64,000 nt of DNA from Caulobacter radicis (GTDB lineage: Bacteria > Pseudomonadota > Alphaproteobacteria > Caulobacterales > Caulobacteraceae): the NCBI RefSeq assembly GCF_003094615.1, contig NZ_QDKO01000023.1:1-64000 (forward strand). Reading direction: 5' to 3'. The notes under the pieces were generated by a model. That model ran no database searches, had not been told where the DNA came from, and saw nothing but the letters and a program-made list of their open reading frames with translations. Shown piece by piece: positions 25,982-34,162 of the stretch; position 1 is the first letter of the stretch, and each line of letters starts with the position of its first letter. A program made the translations under genes and the position numbers.

Positions 25982-26677
25982 TCAGCGTCTGAGGGTGAGG
26001 CCCAGCGATACCGCCCTTGGGCTGCCGCCGTCGATCCGTCGGCCGGCGACGATATCGAGGTCGGCCCTGCCGCCGCCTGGCGTCCAACGCACGCCGAACT
26101 GTCCGCCGGGGCGCCCGCCAGCCCGGCGAAAACTTTCAGCCATCAGGATGATGTCGCGGTCCAGGGCCAGCTCGAGCTGGGCGCCGTAGAAGGCCGCGTC
26201 GCGTCGAGCGTCGGTGCGGACGTGGCTCCAGCCGGCGTTGAGGTTGAGGCGCGCGCGCCGGCCGACCGGCACGGTCAGCGGGACCAGCAGGCCGGCGGCC
26301 TCCAGCCTTCCGGTCCGCGCGCCATAGGCGGCCGAACCCGCCAGTCCCAGGCCCAGGCCGCTTTCCTCGGGGCGCAGGTTCAGCTTCAAGGCCGGGCCCA
26401 AGAGGGTGTCGGAGGCCTCGCCGGCGCTCCAGGCATGATGGATCCCTGCGCCCAGCTCCAGCCGCGGCCAGGCCCTGTGCGTGCAGGCCGGTGCGAAGTT
26501 CACCAGCCCCCGGCGCGACGAAAAGCGCGTCGTCCAGGTTTCCAGGTGGCAGGCGCCCGGGGTCTCGACCGCCGCGTCGTCGATCACGTGCTCGCCGCCC
26601 GAGGCCCGCGCCATGGGCGCGGCGAGGAGGCTGGACGCGGCGAAGGCCGCGCCCAGGATCAAGGCTTTGCTGATCAT
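25982..26677 (-). CDS. Predicted outer-membrane beta-barrel protein, unknown function
   Basis: 231 residues. A signal peptide (MISKALILGAAFAASSLLAAPMARA) is followed by HVIDDAAVETPGACHLETW and repeated amphipathic strands rich in Leu, Gly and Arg (LELGAGIHHAW, LGPALKLNLRP, LNLNAGWSHVR), ending SLGLTLRR. I do not recognise a characterised family. It begins 18 bases after the stop of the ABC ATPase gene and is presumably in the same transcript, so it may be the outer-membrane part of, or sensor for, that anion-type importer. Confidence 0.6.
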   Translation of the reverse strand: MISKALILGAAFAASSLLAAPMARASGGEHVIDDAAVETPGACHLETWTTRFSSRRGLVNFAPACTHRAWPRLELGAGIHHAWSAGEASDTLLGPALKLNLRPEESGLGLGLAGSAAYGARTGRLEAAGLLVPLTVPVGRRARLNLNAGWSHVRTDARRDAAFYGAQLELALDRDIILMAESFRRAGGRPGGQFGVRWTPGGGRADLDIVAGRRIDGGSPRAVSLGLTLRR

Positions 26678-26695
26678 CTTGCGCCCCTCGCGACC

Positions 26696-28009
26696 CTAGG
26701 CCGGGTCGTCCAGCGAGAAACGCTCGGCGCCCTCGTCGTAGGAAAAGATCTCGGCGTAGCGGCCCCAGTTGATCACCGCGCGCTGGGTCTGCCGGGCGTA
26801 GCTCGGCGACATGGAGTCCTCCAGTTCGTCGAGAAAGCGGCTGGCCGGCGCCACATGGCTGGGGCGTTCGTCCAGCACGCGCCGGATGTGGGCCGCCAGC
26901 GGCACGTGGGCCAGAAGCTGCTGGGCGAAGATCTGCTTGCGCGCGTCGACCTCGGCCTCGGCGTAGCGCCGGGCCGTGGCCGTGAGCGCCAGATCGCCCT
27001 CGCGCAGTTCCGCCAGGCGCAGCAATTGCAGCGTCTCGGCGATCGGGAACAGCTCGTCGGCCTCGTACTGGAGCGCCTGGGCCAGATCGGGCATGGGCGC
27101 GCGGCCGTCGAAGGGGGCGGCGTGCACCGCCTCGATCAGGCCGGCCATGACGTTGGTCGACACCCGCGGCAGCACCATGCCAAGTCCCGAGCCCGGAAAG
27201 GCGCCGTCGTTGGCCGTCGGCGCCTGATCCGGCCGGGTCATCTGGGCATAGATCCGTTCGACCTGGGTCCGGAAGGCGGGGTCCTGGCGGTTGCGCGGCT
27301 GGGGCAGGTCGACCTTGATCGTCGAGACGACGCGGCCGGGATTGGACGAGAACACCAGGATGCGGTCGCACATCAGCACGGCCTCCTCGATGTTGTGGGT
27401 GACCATCAGGATCGACTTGATGGGCATCCGGCCCTCGCTCCACAGATCGAGCAGGTCCGTGCGCAGGGTCTCGGCGGTCAGCACGTCGAGGGCCGAGAAC
27501 GGTTCGTCCATCAGCAGGATCGAGGGATCGACCACCAGGGCGCGGGCCAGGCCCACGCGCTGGCGCATGCCGCCCGACAGCTCCTTGGGATAGGCGTTCT
27601 CGAAGCCGTCCAGGCCGATCAGGTCGATGGCGGCCAGGGCGCGGCGGCGGCGCTCGTCGGCGCGCACGCCCTTGGCCTCCAGCCCGACCTCGACGTTCTG
27701 CAGCACGGTGAGCCAGGGGAACAGCGCGAAGCTCTGGAACACCATGCCGACCGTGGTCGGGCCGTCGGAGCGCGGGGGGAATGCGATATCGCCCGAGGTC
27801 GGCTTGATCAGTCCGGCGATCGAGCGCAGCAGGGTCGACTTGCCCGAGCCCGAGCGGCCCAGCAGGCCGACGATCTCGTTTTCCTCCAGGGTCAGGTCGA
27901 CGTTGTCGAGCACCAGCAGATTGGCGCCCTCGGTCTTGCCGTAGAGGTGACGGACGGCTTTCGCCTCGACGAGCGGGGCGGTGGTCTTGATGGGGGTGAA
28001 GCAGGTCAT
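26696..28009 (-). CDS. Nitrate/sulfonate-type ABC importer ATPase with AAA-associated C-terminal domain
   Basis: 437 residues. The first 260 or so are a complete SsuB/TauB/NrtD-type ATPase: Walker A GRSGSGKST, Q-loop VFQSFALFPWLTVLQNV, signature ELSGGMRQRVGLARAL, Walker B ILLMDEPFSALD, switch THNIEEAV. The extra 170-residue C-terminal part (MPDLAQALQYEADELFPIAETLQLLRLAEL...) matches the AAA-associated domain attached to ATPases of this permease type. It powers the double permease encoded 12 bases upstream. No substrate-binding protein is encoded in this operon. Confidence 0.88.
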   Translation of the reverse strand: MTCFTPIKTTAPLVEAKAVRHLYGKTEGANLLVLDNVDLTLEENEIVGLLGRSGSGKSTLLRSIAGLIKPTSGDIAFPPRSDGPTTVGMVFQSFALFPWLTVLQNVEVGLEAKGVRADERRRRALAAIDLIGLDGFENAYPKELSGGMRQRVGLARALVVDPSILLMDEPFSALDVLTAETLRTDLLDLWSEGRMPIKSILMVTHNIEEAVLMCDRILVFSSNPGRVVSTIKVDLPQPRNRQDPAFRTQVERIYAQMTRPDQAPTANDGAFPGSGLGMVLPRVSTNVMAGLIEAVHAAPFDGRAPMPDLAQALQYEADELFPIAETLQLLRLAELREGDLALTATARRYAEAEVDARKQIFAQQLLAHVPLAAHIRRVLDERPSHVAPASRFLDELEDSMSPSYARQTQRAVINWGRYAEIFSYDEGAERFSLDDPA

Positions 28010-28021
28010 GGATGCTCTCCC

Positions 28022-29779
28022 TTAGGCCAGACGGAGACGGCGCTCGGCGAAGCGGTGCATCGGCCGCCAGAGCACGCGATTGAAGGCGATGACGAAGACG
28101 GACATGACGGCCACGCCCAGGGCTACGCGGGCGCTGTCGCCGGCGGCGGTGGCCTTGGCTATGTAGGCGCCCAGGCCGGCGGCCTCGATGTGTTCGTGGC
28201 CCCAGCTGACCGCCTCGGCGACGATGCTGGCGTTCCACGACCCGCCCGAGGCGGTCAGCGCGCCGGTCACGTAGTAGGGAAAGATCCCTGGGATGGCGAC
28301 CTGCCGCCACCACTGCCAGCCCCTGAGGCCGAACATGCCGGCGGCCTCCCTGAGGTCGCCTGGAATGGCGCTGGCCCCGGCGATGACGTTGAACAGGATG
28401 TACCACTGGGTTCCCAGCACCATCAGGGGCGACAGCCAGATGTCGGGGTTCAGGCGCAGGGCGACGATGGCCGCCACGGCGAACGGAAACAGCACATTGG
28501 CCGGGAGGGCGGCCAGGAACTGGGCGATGGGCTGCAGGCGCTCGGCCCAGGCCGGGCGCAGGCCGATCCATACGCCGATCGGAACCCAGACCAGGGTGGC
28601 CAGGGCGATCAGGACGACGACGCGAACCAGGGTCGCCAGGCCCAGAAGCCCCACCTGGCAGAGGTCGGCGAAGGCCAGGCGCGCGCCGAGGAACGACCAC
28701 AGGAGCCAGGCGCCGCCCGCGACGACGGCCGCCACCAGGACCGCCCACAGGCCGTCCAGGATCCGCCCCAGCGCCGGAGACGGCGCGGGCAGACGCGGGG
28801 CGGGCAGGGCGATGGGCGCGCGCAGGTCCGAAGCGGCGCGAAACAGGCCGGCCAGGGGCTTGGCCAGCGACCGCGTCCAGGCCGCGCGACGCAGCAGGTC
28901 GTAGGGCCACGAGGCCGGGCGCTGCTGGCTGGCGGTCTGCTCGAAGCGGAACTTGTCGGCCCAGGCGACCATCGGGCGGAACACCAGCTGGTCGTAGAGC
29001 ACGATCACGACGGCCATGGCGGCGACGCCGAGGGCGACAGCCCCCATGTCCTGGCGGGCGATGGCGATCGACAGCCACGATCCGATCCCGGGCAGGGTGA
29101 CGGTGGTGTCGCCCACGGTGATGGCCTCGGAGGCCACGACGAAGAACCAGCCGCCGGACATCGACATCATCACGTTCCACACCAGGCTGGGCGTGGCGAA
29201 AGGCAGCTCCAGGCGGGTGAAGCGCCGCCAGGGCGAGAAGCGAAACTGGCGGCTGACCTCGTCCAGATCGGCGGGGATGGTCCGCAGCGACTGGTAGAAG
29301 CTGAAGGCCATGTTCCAGGCTTGGCTGGTGAAGATGGCGAAGATCGCCGCGCACTCCACGCCCAGCTGGCGGCCCGGGAACAGCCCCATGAAGAAGGTGA
29401 CCGTGAAGGTCAGGAAGCCCAGCACCGGCACGGATTGCAGGATGTCGAGGGCCGGTACGATCAGCAGTTCGGCCTTGCGGCTCTTGGCCGCCAGGGTGGC
29501 GACCGTGACCGTGAAGACCAGCGAGGCGCCGAGGGCCAGGAACATGCGCATGGTCGTGCGCAGCGCGTACTCGGGCAGACGGACGGGATCGAGCGTCACC
29601 GGAGCGGCGTGCAGGGCCGCCAGCGGGCGGCTCATGTCCTCCGCGCCGCGCAGGACCAGGACGGCCAGGGCGGCGAGCAGGACGAAGGCGACCAGATCCG
29701 CCCAGGAGGGGACGGTTCCGGCGCGAAGGAAGCGCGCGAACGGGCGCGCGGCCTTGAGGTCTCCGGAGAGGAAAACCAT
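28022..29779 (-). CDS. Fused double permease of anion-type ABC importer
   Basis: 585 residues containing two BPD_transp_1 permease domains in tandem (about 75-285 and 375-580), each with an EAA-type loop (SLRTIPADLDEVSRQFRFSPWRRFTRLELP; IAGASAIPGDLREAAGMFGLRGWQWWRQVAIP). Two domains in one chain replace the usual homodimer. The arrangement with an AAA-associated ATPase is a recurrent nitrate/sulfonate/bicarbonate-type subfamily whose substrate is generally unassigned. AAGGTGAAGCCC precedes the ATG. It is the first gene of the operon. Confidence 0.88.
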   Translation of the reverse strand: MVFLSGDLKAARPFARFLRAGTVPSWADLVAFVLLAALAVLVLRGAEDMSRPLAALHAAPVTLDPVRLPEYALRTTMRMFLALGASLVFTVTVATLAAKSRKAELLIVPALDILQSVPVLGFLTFTVTFFMGLFPGRQLGVECAAIFAIFTSQAWNMAFSFYQSLRTIPADLDEVSRQFRFSPWRRFTRLELPFATPSLVWNVMMSMSGGWFFVVASEAITVGDTTVTLPGIGSWLSIAIARQDMGAVALGVAAMAVVIVLYDQLVFRPMVAWADKFRFEQTASQQRPASWPYDLLRRAAWTRSLAKPLAGLFRAASDLRAPIALPAPRLPAPSPALGRILDGLWAVLVAAVVAGGAWLLWSFLGARLAFADLCQVGLLGLATLVRVVVLIALATLVWVPIGVWIGLRPAWAERLQPIAQFLAALPANVLFPFAVAAIVALRLNPDIWLSPLMVLGTQWYILFNVIAGASAIPGDLREAAGMFGLRGWQWWRQVAIPGIFPYYVTGALTASGGSWNASIVAEAVSWGHEHIEAAGLGAYIAKATAAGDSARVALGVAVMSVFVIAFNRVLWRPMHRFAERRLRLA

Positions 29780-30182
29780 GGGGCTTCACCTTGTGACTGG
29801 GCCGCGAACGGCCGTCAGCAAGGAGCCCGTAGAACCCCTAGCGCGACGCCTTCCGCGGCGAGATGGATCGACTGTGACTGTCGCTGGGCATGGGGATTAA
29901 GGTTTCCGTTGATCGCGCCGTCGCCGCATGCGGCGTCGAGCGCGGCGGCGGGATGCGCCTGTGGAACGGCGTTGTCAAGCCGTTCGACGACCCGCCATGG
30001 CCCGGGCCGGGCAGGCGCGGTGGTCCTTGAGCCCCCATAGTGGGGACGAGCTGGAGAACGACGGTCGCTTTACGGCGCCGTTAAGGTTGACCATAAAGCC
30101 CGTGTCGGCCTAATCGGGTTGTACGCAGACAAAATTCGATCTTGTCGCGATTTCGCAAGGCCGGGCACCGAAAGCAGAATAA
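29780..30182. other. Divergent intergenic region, no gene seen
   Basis: About 400 bases between the ABC permease (minus) and the LpxI-like gene (plus). The half nearer 30.2 kb is AT-richer (around CGTTAAGGTTGACCATAAAG) and probably holds the promoter of the plus-strand gene. A small CCCC-ATAG-TGGGG hairpin lies near 30034. I see no conserved element I can name. Confidence 0.4.
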
Positions 30183-30956
30183 TTGTCGCCGCCACTCATC
30201 CTATTGATCGGCGAAGGTCCGTTGGTCGAGCCCGTCCTGGCGCATTTGCCGGCCGCCGGGCGTAGGATCGAGGCGGTCTTCTATTGCGGGTCCAAGTCGA
30301 TCGGCGGGCAGGAGGGACGTCGGATCGACGTCGCCAATCCGGAAGAGGCCTATACGCAACTGGAGCGATGGTACGGCGCGGACGCGCTCGTGGTCGGGTC
30401 GATCGCCGCCGAGGTTCGAACCCTGCCGCCCGAACAAGCCAACCTTCTTCTTCTGAAAAAGAACGAGGAGAAGTTGGGGGCCTATGCTCTTCTGATCGAT
30501 ATTCTGCAGAACGCGGGAATAAATACCGTTCTGCTCAAGGACGTTCTGAGGGATTGCGCCTTTCCCAATGGGCGTTTTCTTGGACGAGAAGCCACCCCGG
30601 ACGAGCTGCTGCTGGTCGAGCCCGTGAGGGTGAAGGCCCGCAACAGTCACGCAGAGCAAACCGTCCATCTGTTCGGTCACGGCAAGGCGCCGGAAACCCG
30701 ATCGGGCGATCCTGCGACGGCGCTGCGCGCTTTATCCGACGCTAAAGGCTACTACGCCTATCTTTCGGCGGTCCCGGTGCACGACGGACTGTCGGGCTCC
30801 CCCGCCGTCACCCCCGAGTTGATCGAGGCGGCGCACCAAGCGCAGTTGACGGGGGTCTTCGTCGAGACGCGAGGGGCAGCGATGCTGCTGGCCTCCAATG
30901 TCGGGTCAGGCGAAAGCCAGGCGCTCGACGGCCAGCTCTTTTTCCACGGGCTCTGA
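30183..30956 (+). CDS. Uncharacterised protein, possibly a distant LpxI (DUF1009) relative
   Basis: 257 residues from a TTG start that opens a beta strand directly (PPLILLIGEGPLVEPVLAHL). I do not firmly recognise it. It shows an order of features like LpxI-type UDP-2,3-diacylglucosamine pyrophosphatases: a GxGxLP-like first strand, a middle K-x3-KLGAYALLIDILQNAGI helix followed by a strand and PNGRFLGREATPDE, and an end helix then TGVFVETRGAAMLLASN and LFFHGL. The catalytic pattern is not convincing, so function is open. Base composition is less GC-biased than its neighbours. The last 51 bases overlap the convergent gene. Confidence 0.6.
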   Translation: MSPPLILLIGEGPLVEPVLAHLPAAGRRIEAVFYCGSKSIGGQEGRRIDVANPEEAYTQLERWYGADALVVGSIAAEVRTLPPEQANLLLLKKNEEKLGAYALLIDILQNAGINTVLLKDVLRDCAFPNGRFLGREATPDELLLVEPVRVKARNSHAEQTVHLFGHGKAPETRSGDPATALRALSDAKGYYAYLSAVPVHDGLSGSPAVTPELIEAAHQAQLTGVFVETRGAAMLLASNVGSGESQALDGQLFFHGL

Positions 30957-31676
30957 ATCGTTCTTGCCCAGGCGCCGAATGGAAATCGGCTCGTCGGGCT
31001 GAGACTGAATGAAGCTCTCGATGAAAGCGGTGCCTATCCGCAAGGTATAGGCCGGGTCCATTTCCTCGAAAGCGCCTTCCTTCCAGGAAAAAGCGGCCGC
31101 CTTCTGAGGGGAGTGCGGGTCGAGTATGGCCATTCGGTTCAAGAGAAGAATGTTGTCGAGCGGGTCCCAGAGGTCGATGTCCGCGCCTCTCGAGTTCCTT
31201 TTCTCCGCTTCTTTCTTCCTTCTCTGGTCAGCGCGATCCTTGCTCGCCGCCAGGAAGGCCGAGTAGGAAATCCTGTTCTCGACGAAAACGTCGATCATCA
31301 GGTCGTCTCGATCCATCAGGCCGTCGATGACCGGCCATATCTCGTCCTTCACGCGCTGGAAGTCCGTCAGAACGAGCCATATGCGCTTTGCGTGCTGGGC
31401 CCGATCAAAAAAAGCCTGCTTTTCCGTCGGCTTTTCTATCCGGTCGCCAAGCGCCTGGTAGTGCTCTTGAATGAAATCCAAGACCGCGGGCGCGAAGGTC
31501 GGGTTCTCGACTTTGACCGCCTCGTAGATCTTCGCGATCTCGCGATACTTGAAGTAGGTGGTCGAGGTTTGGCGAAGGCCGCGGCTGACGGTTTGACGGC
31601 TGCGGTCAAGAATCCTAGCGGCTCCGGCCGAAGTCAGGCCTGCCATCTCCAGTAATCTTGCGTCCAAGTCCGCCAT
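30906..31676 (-). CDS. Uncharacterised protein with N-terminal helix-turn-helix
   Basis: 256 residues. Residues about 8-35 (LLEMAGLTSAGAARILDRSRQTVSRGL) form a plausible helix-turn-helix. The rest is charged and mostly helical, with an Arg/Lys-rich patch (KDRADQRRKKEAEKRNSRG) around residue 155 and no match I recognise. It could be a DNA-binding regulator of the divergent operon starting at 32163, or act with the LpxI-like gene it overlaps tail to tail by 51 bases. Lower GC than the flanks hints at separate acquisition. Confidence 0.6.
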   Translation of the reverse strand: MADLDARLLEMAGLTSAGAARILDRSRQTVSRGLRQTSTTYFKYREIAKIYEAVKVENPTFAPAVLDFIQEHYQALGDRIEKPTEKQAFFDRAQHAKRIWLVLTDFQRVKDEIWPVIDGLMDRDDLMIDVFVENRISYSAFLAASKDRADQRRKKEAEKRNSRGADIDLWDPLDNILLLNRMAILDPHSPQKAAAFSWKEGAFEEMDPAYTLRIGTAFIESFIQSQPDEPISIRRLGKNDSEPVEKELAVERLAFA

Positions 31677-31779
31677 GTCCAGCCCGGAACCTCAAGTTGC
31701 TGGCGCTCAGCCTAGCGGAGGTAACCGATAGACTGGATCTATTAATCGCGCCCTAAGATAAGTCGTAAAAGAGCGTAAA

Positions 31780-31806
31780 CGCACCATTCCGTTTCTGAAT
31801 GGTGCG
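31780..31806. repeat. Perfect hairpin or operator, CGCACCATTC arms
   Basis: CGCACCATTC and GAATGGTGCG form a perfect 10-bp inverted repeat with a seven-base loop. No T-run follows, so an operator or RNA structure is as likely as a terminator. Confidence 0.6.
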
Positions 31807-31813
31807 AGTCGAT

Positions 31814-31830
31814 CGCCAGCGTTGCTGGCG
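31814..31830. repeat. Perfect hairpin CGCCAGC-GTT-GCTGGCG
   Basis: A seven-base stem with a three-base loop starts seven bases after the preceding hairpin. Together they could fold as tandem stem-loops in a leader RNA. Confidence 0.55.
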
Positions 31831-32162
31831 AGGTTGCTCATTAACGCCTTGTAAACGAATTCGTCAATCTCGGTGTGGCCTTTGTGTTGCGCATGTTGAC
31901 GCGTTTCGCGCGTGCGAACGCTCGGTTGGTGCGTTCTGTTCCGCTTTGATCAGCAAAAATGCTCGAATTTAACACGTATGGTCGCCTGATTTCCGCGTTT
32001 TCCAGCTTGCGTTCGTTCTGGGGCTGTGTCGGCGTCTGGTCGGGCGGTTGCGGTGCGTTCTGGGGGTTATGTGGAAGCGGTTGGTGTCTTGATGATGACG
32101 AATGTTGACGAAAGGTTGCTTCGGGGTTAACGGTGCTTCTCGGGGATTGAGGGGAGCATCAC

Positions 32163-32969
32163 ATGACCACCACCCGCCCGCATATCGCTGCGACAGCTAC
32201 GGCTGCGCCCGCGACCGTAGAGATCCTTTACTGTGTGCCCCACGCCTCCGGCGACCTGCCGCACTGGCTCGAAGGGCGCGAGACCGAGGTTCTCGCCACC
32301 CACGAAGGCTATGACATCGGCGCGTACGACCTGGCCGTCGAGATGGCCGCGCGCACCGGCGGCGAGGTCGTCGCCGCCGTGATGTCGCGCACGGTGATCG
32401 ACGTGAACCGCATGCTGAACGCCGACGCGATCCCGCGCTGTGATCAGCAGGGGCGTCCGTTCGCGCACAATGTCGGCATGAAGCCGGGCGACCTGGCCGC
32501 GCGCCTCGATACGTGGCGCGGCTTCCATGGTGATCTCGGCCGCACCGTCGAAGCGGCTCTCGCGAGCGGCGGCGTCGTGCTCGTCGACACCCACAGCTTC
32601 ACGCGCCAGCTGGGGGAGGGGGCGCCTCGCATCGTCGATATCGGCGTCTGCGCGCCGGAGGGCGGCGGTTTCGCTCTGCGGCTGTTCCGGACGCTCGAAG
32701 ACCTGGCCGCCTCGGGTCGTTTCCTCGTGCAGGACGAGACCGGAGGGCGCGTCCCGGCCATCCGCCTGGACGAGCCTTATCCCGGCGCCCACCCCGGCGC
32801 CTTCATCGGGCGCACCTATCACCGGCCGGGCGTGGACACCGTAACCCTGGAGGTCTGCGACGACCTCCTGCGCAGCGCGCAGGCCGTGGATCGCGTCGCC
32901 GACCTCATCGTCGCGGCGATCGCCGCCGCCCTCAATTCCAACCAACGGAGAGTGCCTGATGCGACTTAA
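32163..32969 (+). CDS. N-formylglutamate amidohydrolase-family protein
   Basis: 268 residues. Family features of FGase (PF05013-type, zinc-peptidase-like fold): CVPHASGDLP near residue 25, a GYDIGAYDLAVEMAARTGGEVV helix, SRTVIDVNRMLN, and a LVDTHSF strand with His. FGases hydrolyse N-formyl-L-glutamate in histidine degradation, but no hut genes are here and the region between motifs is shorter, so the substrate is probably another acyl-amino acid or peptide amide. It is the first gene of the plus-strand operon. Its end overlaps the ligase gene by 11 bases. Confidence 0.72.
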   Translation: MTTTRPHIAATATAAPATVEILYCVPHASGDLPHWLEGRETEVLATHEGYDIGAYDLAVEMAARTGGEVVAAVMSRTVIDVNRMLNADAIPRCDQQGRPFAHNVGMKPGDLAARLDTWRGFHGDLGRTVEAALASGGVVLVDTHSFTRQLGEGAPRIVDIGVCAPEGGGFALRLFRTLEDLAASGRFLVQDETGGRVPAIRLDEPYPGAHPGAFIGRTYHRPGVDTVTLEVCDDLLRSAQAVDRVADLIVAAIAAALNSNQRRVPDAT

Positions 32970-34152
32970 GCCCGTCATCAACAAGCCGACCCTCGGAGTG
33001 GAGGAGGAGCTCAAGGTGGTGTCGCTCATCACCGGCGCCCTGGTGAACGTCGACGAGCGCCTGTGGGCCAGGATCCGCGAGAAGGTCGGCCAGAGCGCCA
33101 CGCCGGAATACAAGAAGGGGCAGGTCGAGCTGCGCACCGGCGTGCACACCGAGATCGACGACCTGCGCACCGAACTCGCGGCTCTGCGCCATCGGGTCAA
33201 CGCCATCCTGGCCGAAGAAGGCCTGGCCCTGATGGCGTCCAGCACCCACCCGTCGGCCGATTGGCGCCGGGCCGAGGCGCGTGACGGTGAGCGCTATCGC
33301 TGGATCGAGCGGCAGAAGGGCGACGCCGTCAATCGCCTGCTGGTGTCGGGCTTTCATACTCACTTCGGCACCTTCACCGACGACGCCACGCGCGTCGATC
33401 GCATCGCCCGCTTTCGTCCCCTGCTGCCGCTGCTGATCGCCGCCAGCACCGCCTCGCCGTTCTACGATGGTCGATACACCGGCTTCCGGGGCTATCGGCG
33501 ACAGATCCAGACCGGCCTGTCCTGCCAGACGCCGCCGAGCTTCGAGTCCGCCGAGGCTTATCATCGGCACATGGCCGACCTGAAGGCCATGGCCGTGATC
33601 CAGGCCGAAACCGACGTCTGGGGCGACATCCGCCTGGGGACGCTGGGCAAGCCGACGGTCGAGGTCCGCTGCATGGAGGCCTCGGCCTGCGTCGACGACG
33701 GACCCGCCATGGCGGCCCTGATCCAGGCCGCCGAGCTCGATATCCGCCTGAAGTCGCCGCCGCGACCCAAGCTGCGCGAAGGCGACATGGCCCGCGACGA
33801 GATCGCCGCCTGGCAGGCGGCCCGGTGCGGGGCTTCGGCGGTCATCTGGGACCATGACCTGGCCGAGCCCGCGACCGTCGCCGAGGTGGCCGACCGCCTG
33901 ATCGAGAAGCTGGGCGATGCGATCGAACTGCTGGGCGTTCGCCCCTGGATCGATCACTTCCGGTGGATGCTGCATGGCGGCACCTCGGCCGAGCGCATGC
34001 TCGCGGTGGCCGGGTTGGGGCCCGACGCGATCGCCGGACCGATCACGCCGGAAATGGCCGACCGCGTCATCCGCTCGGAGGTCGCCAAGACCGCCGAAGG
34101 GCCCTCGGTGCGTTGGCCGCCCACCCACTTCCAAGCCCATCTGGCCGCCTAA
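32959..34152 (+). CDS. GCS2-type carboxylate-amine ligase (YbdK-like)
   Basis: 397 residues with the hallmarks of the glutamate-cysteine-ligase family 2 fold: LGVEEELKVV at the start (GxEEE, metal/ATP site), VELRTGVHTEIDDL, SGFHTHFGT, and TVEVRCMEASACVDD. These enzymes join a carboxylate, often Glu, to an amine using ATP. Paired with an amidohydrolase and an oxygenase, it suggests synthesis or modification of an amide- or peptide-containing product rather than glutathione synthesis. Overlap with the previous gene indicates coupled translation. Confidence 0.82.
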   Translation: MRLKPVINKPTLGVEEELKVVSLITGALVNVDERLWARIREKVGQSATPEYKKGQVELRTGVHTEIDDLRTELAALRHRVNAILAEEGLALMASSTHPSADWRRAEARDGERYRWIERQKGDAVNRLLVSGFHTHFGTFTDDATRVDRIARFRPLLPLLIAASTASPFYDGRYTGFRGYRRQIQTGLSCQTPPSFESAEAYHRHMADLKAMAVIQAETDVWGDIRLGTLGKPTVEVRCMEASACVDDGPAMAALIQAAELDIRLKSPPRPKLREGDMARDEIAAWQAARCGASAVIWDHDLAEPATVAEVADRLIEKLGDAIELLGVRPWIDHFRWMLHGGTSAERMLAVAGLGPDAIAGPITPEMADRVIRSEVAKTAEGPSVRWPPTHFQAHLAA

Positions 34153-34162
34153 GGGGGAAACC

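Larger units (their letters stand above)
31677..32162. promoter_or_regulatory. Low-GC divergent control region before the novel operon
   Basis: 486 bases without a gene, much less GC-rich than the surroundings. It holds two adjacent hairpins (31780-31806 and 31814-31830) and two copies of ATGTTGACG (31893-31901 and 32102-32110). It is bounded by the helix-turn-helix gene on the minus strand and the ten-gene operon on the plus strand, so promoters for both should lie here. GAGGGGAGC precedes the ATG at 32163. Confidence 0.55.

Noticed and set aside
32163..32969. Histidine-degradation HutG
   Set aside because: FGase-family motifs are present, but there are no hut genes nearby and the neighbours are ligase and oxygenase genes.
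32959..34152. Glutathione synthesis enzyme (true glutamate-cysteine ligase)
   Set aside because: The GCS2 fold is shared with many carboxylate-amine ligases, and the context is not glutathione metabolism; substrate left open.
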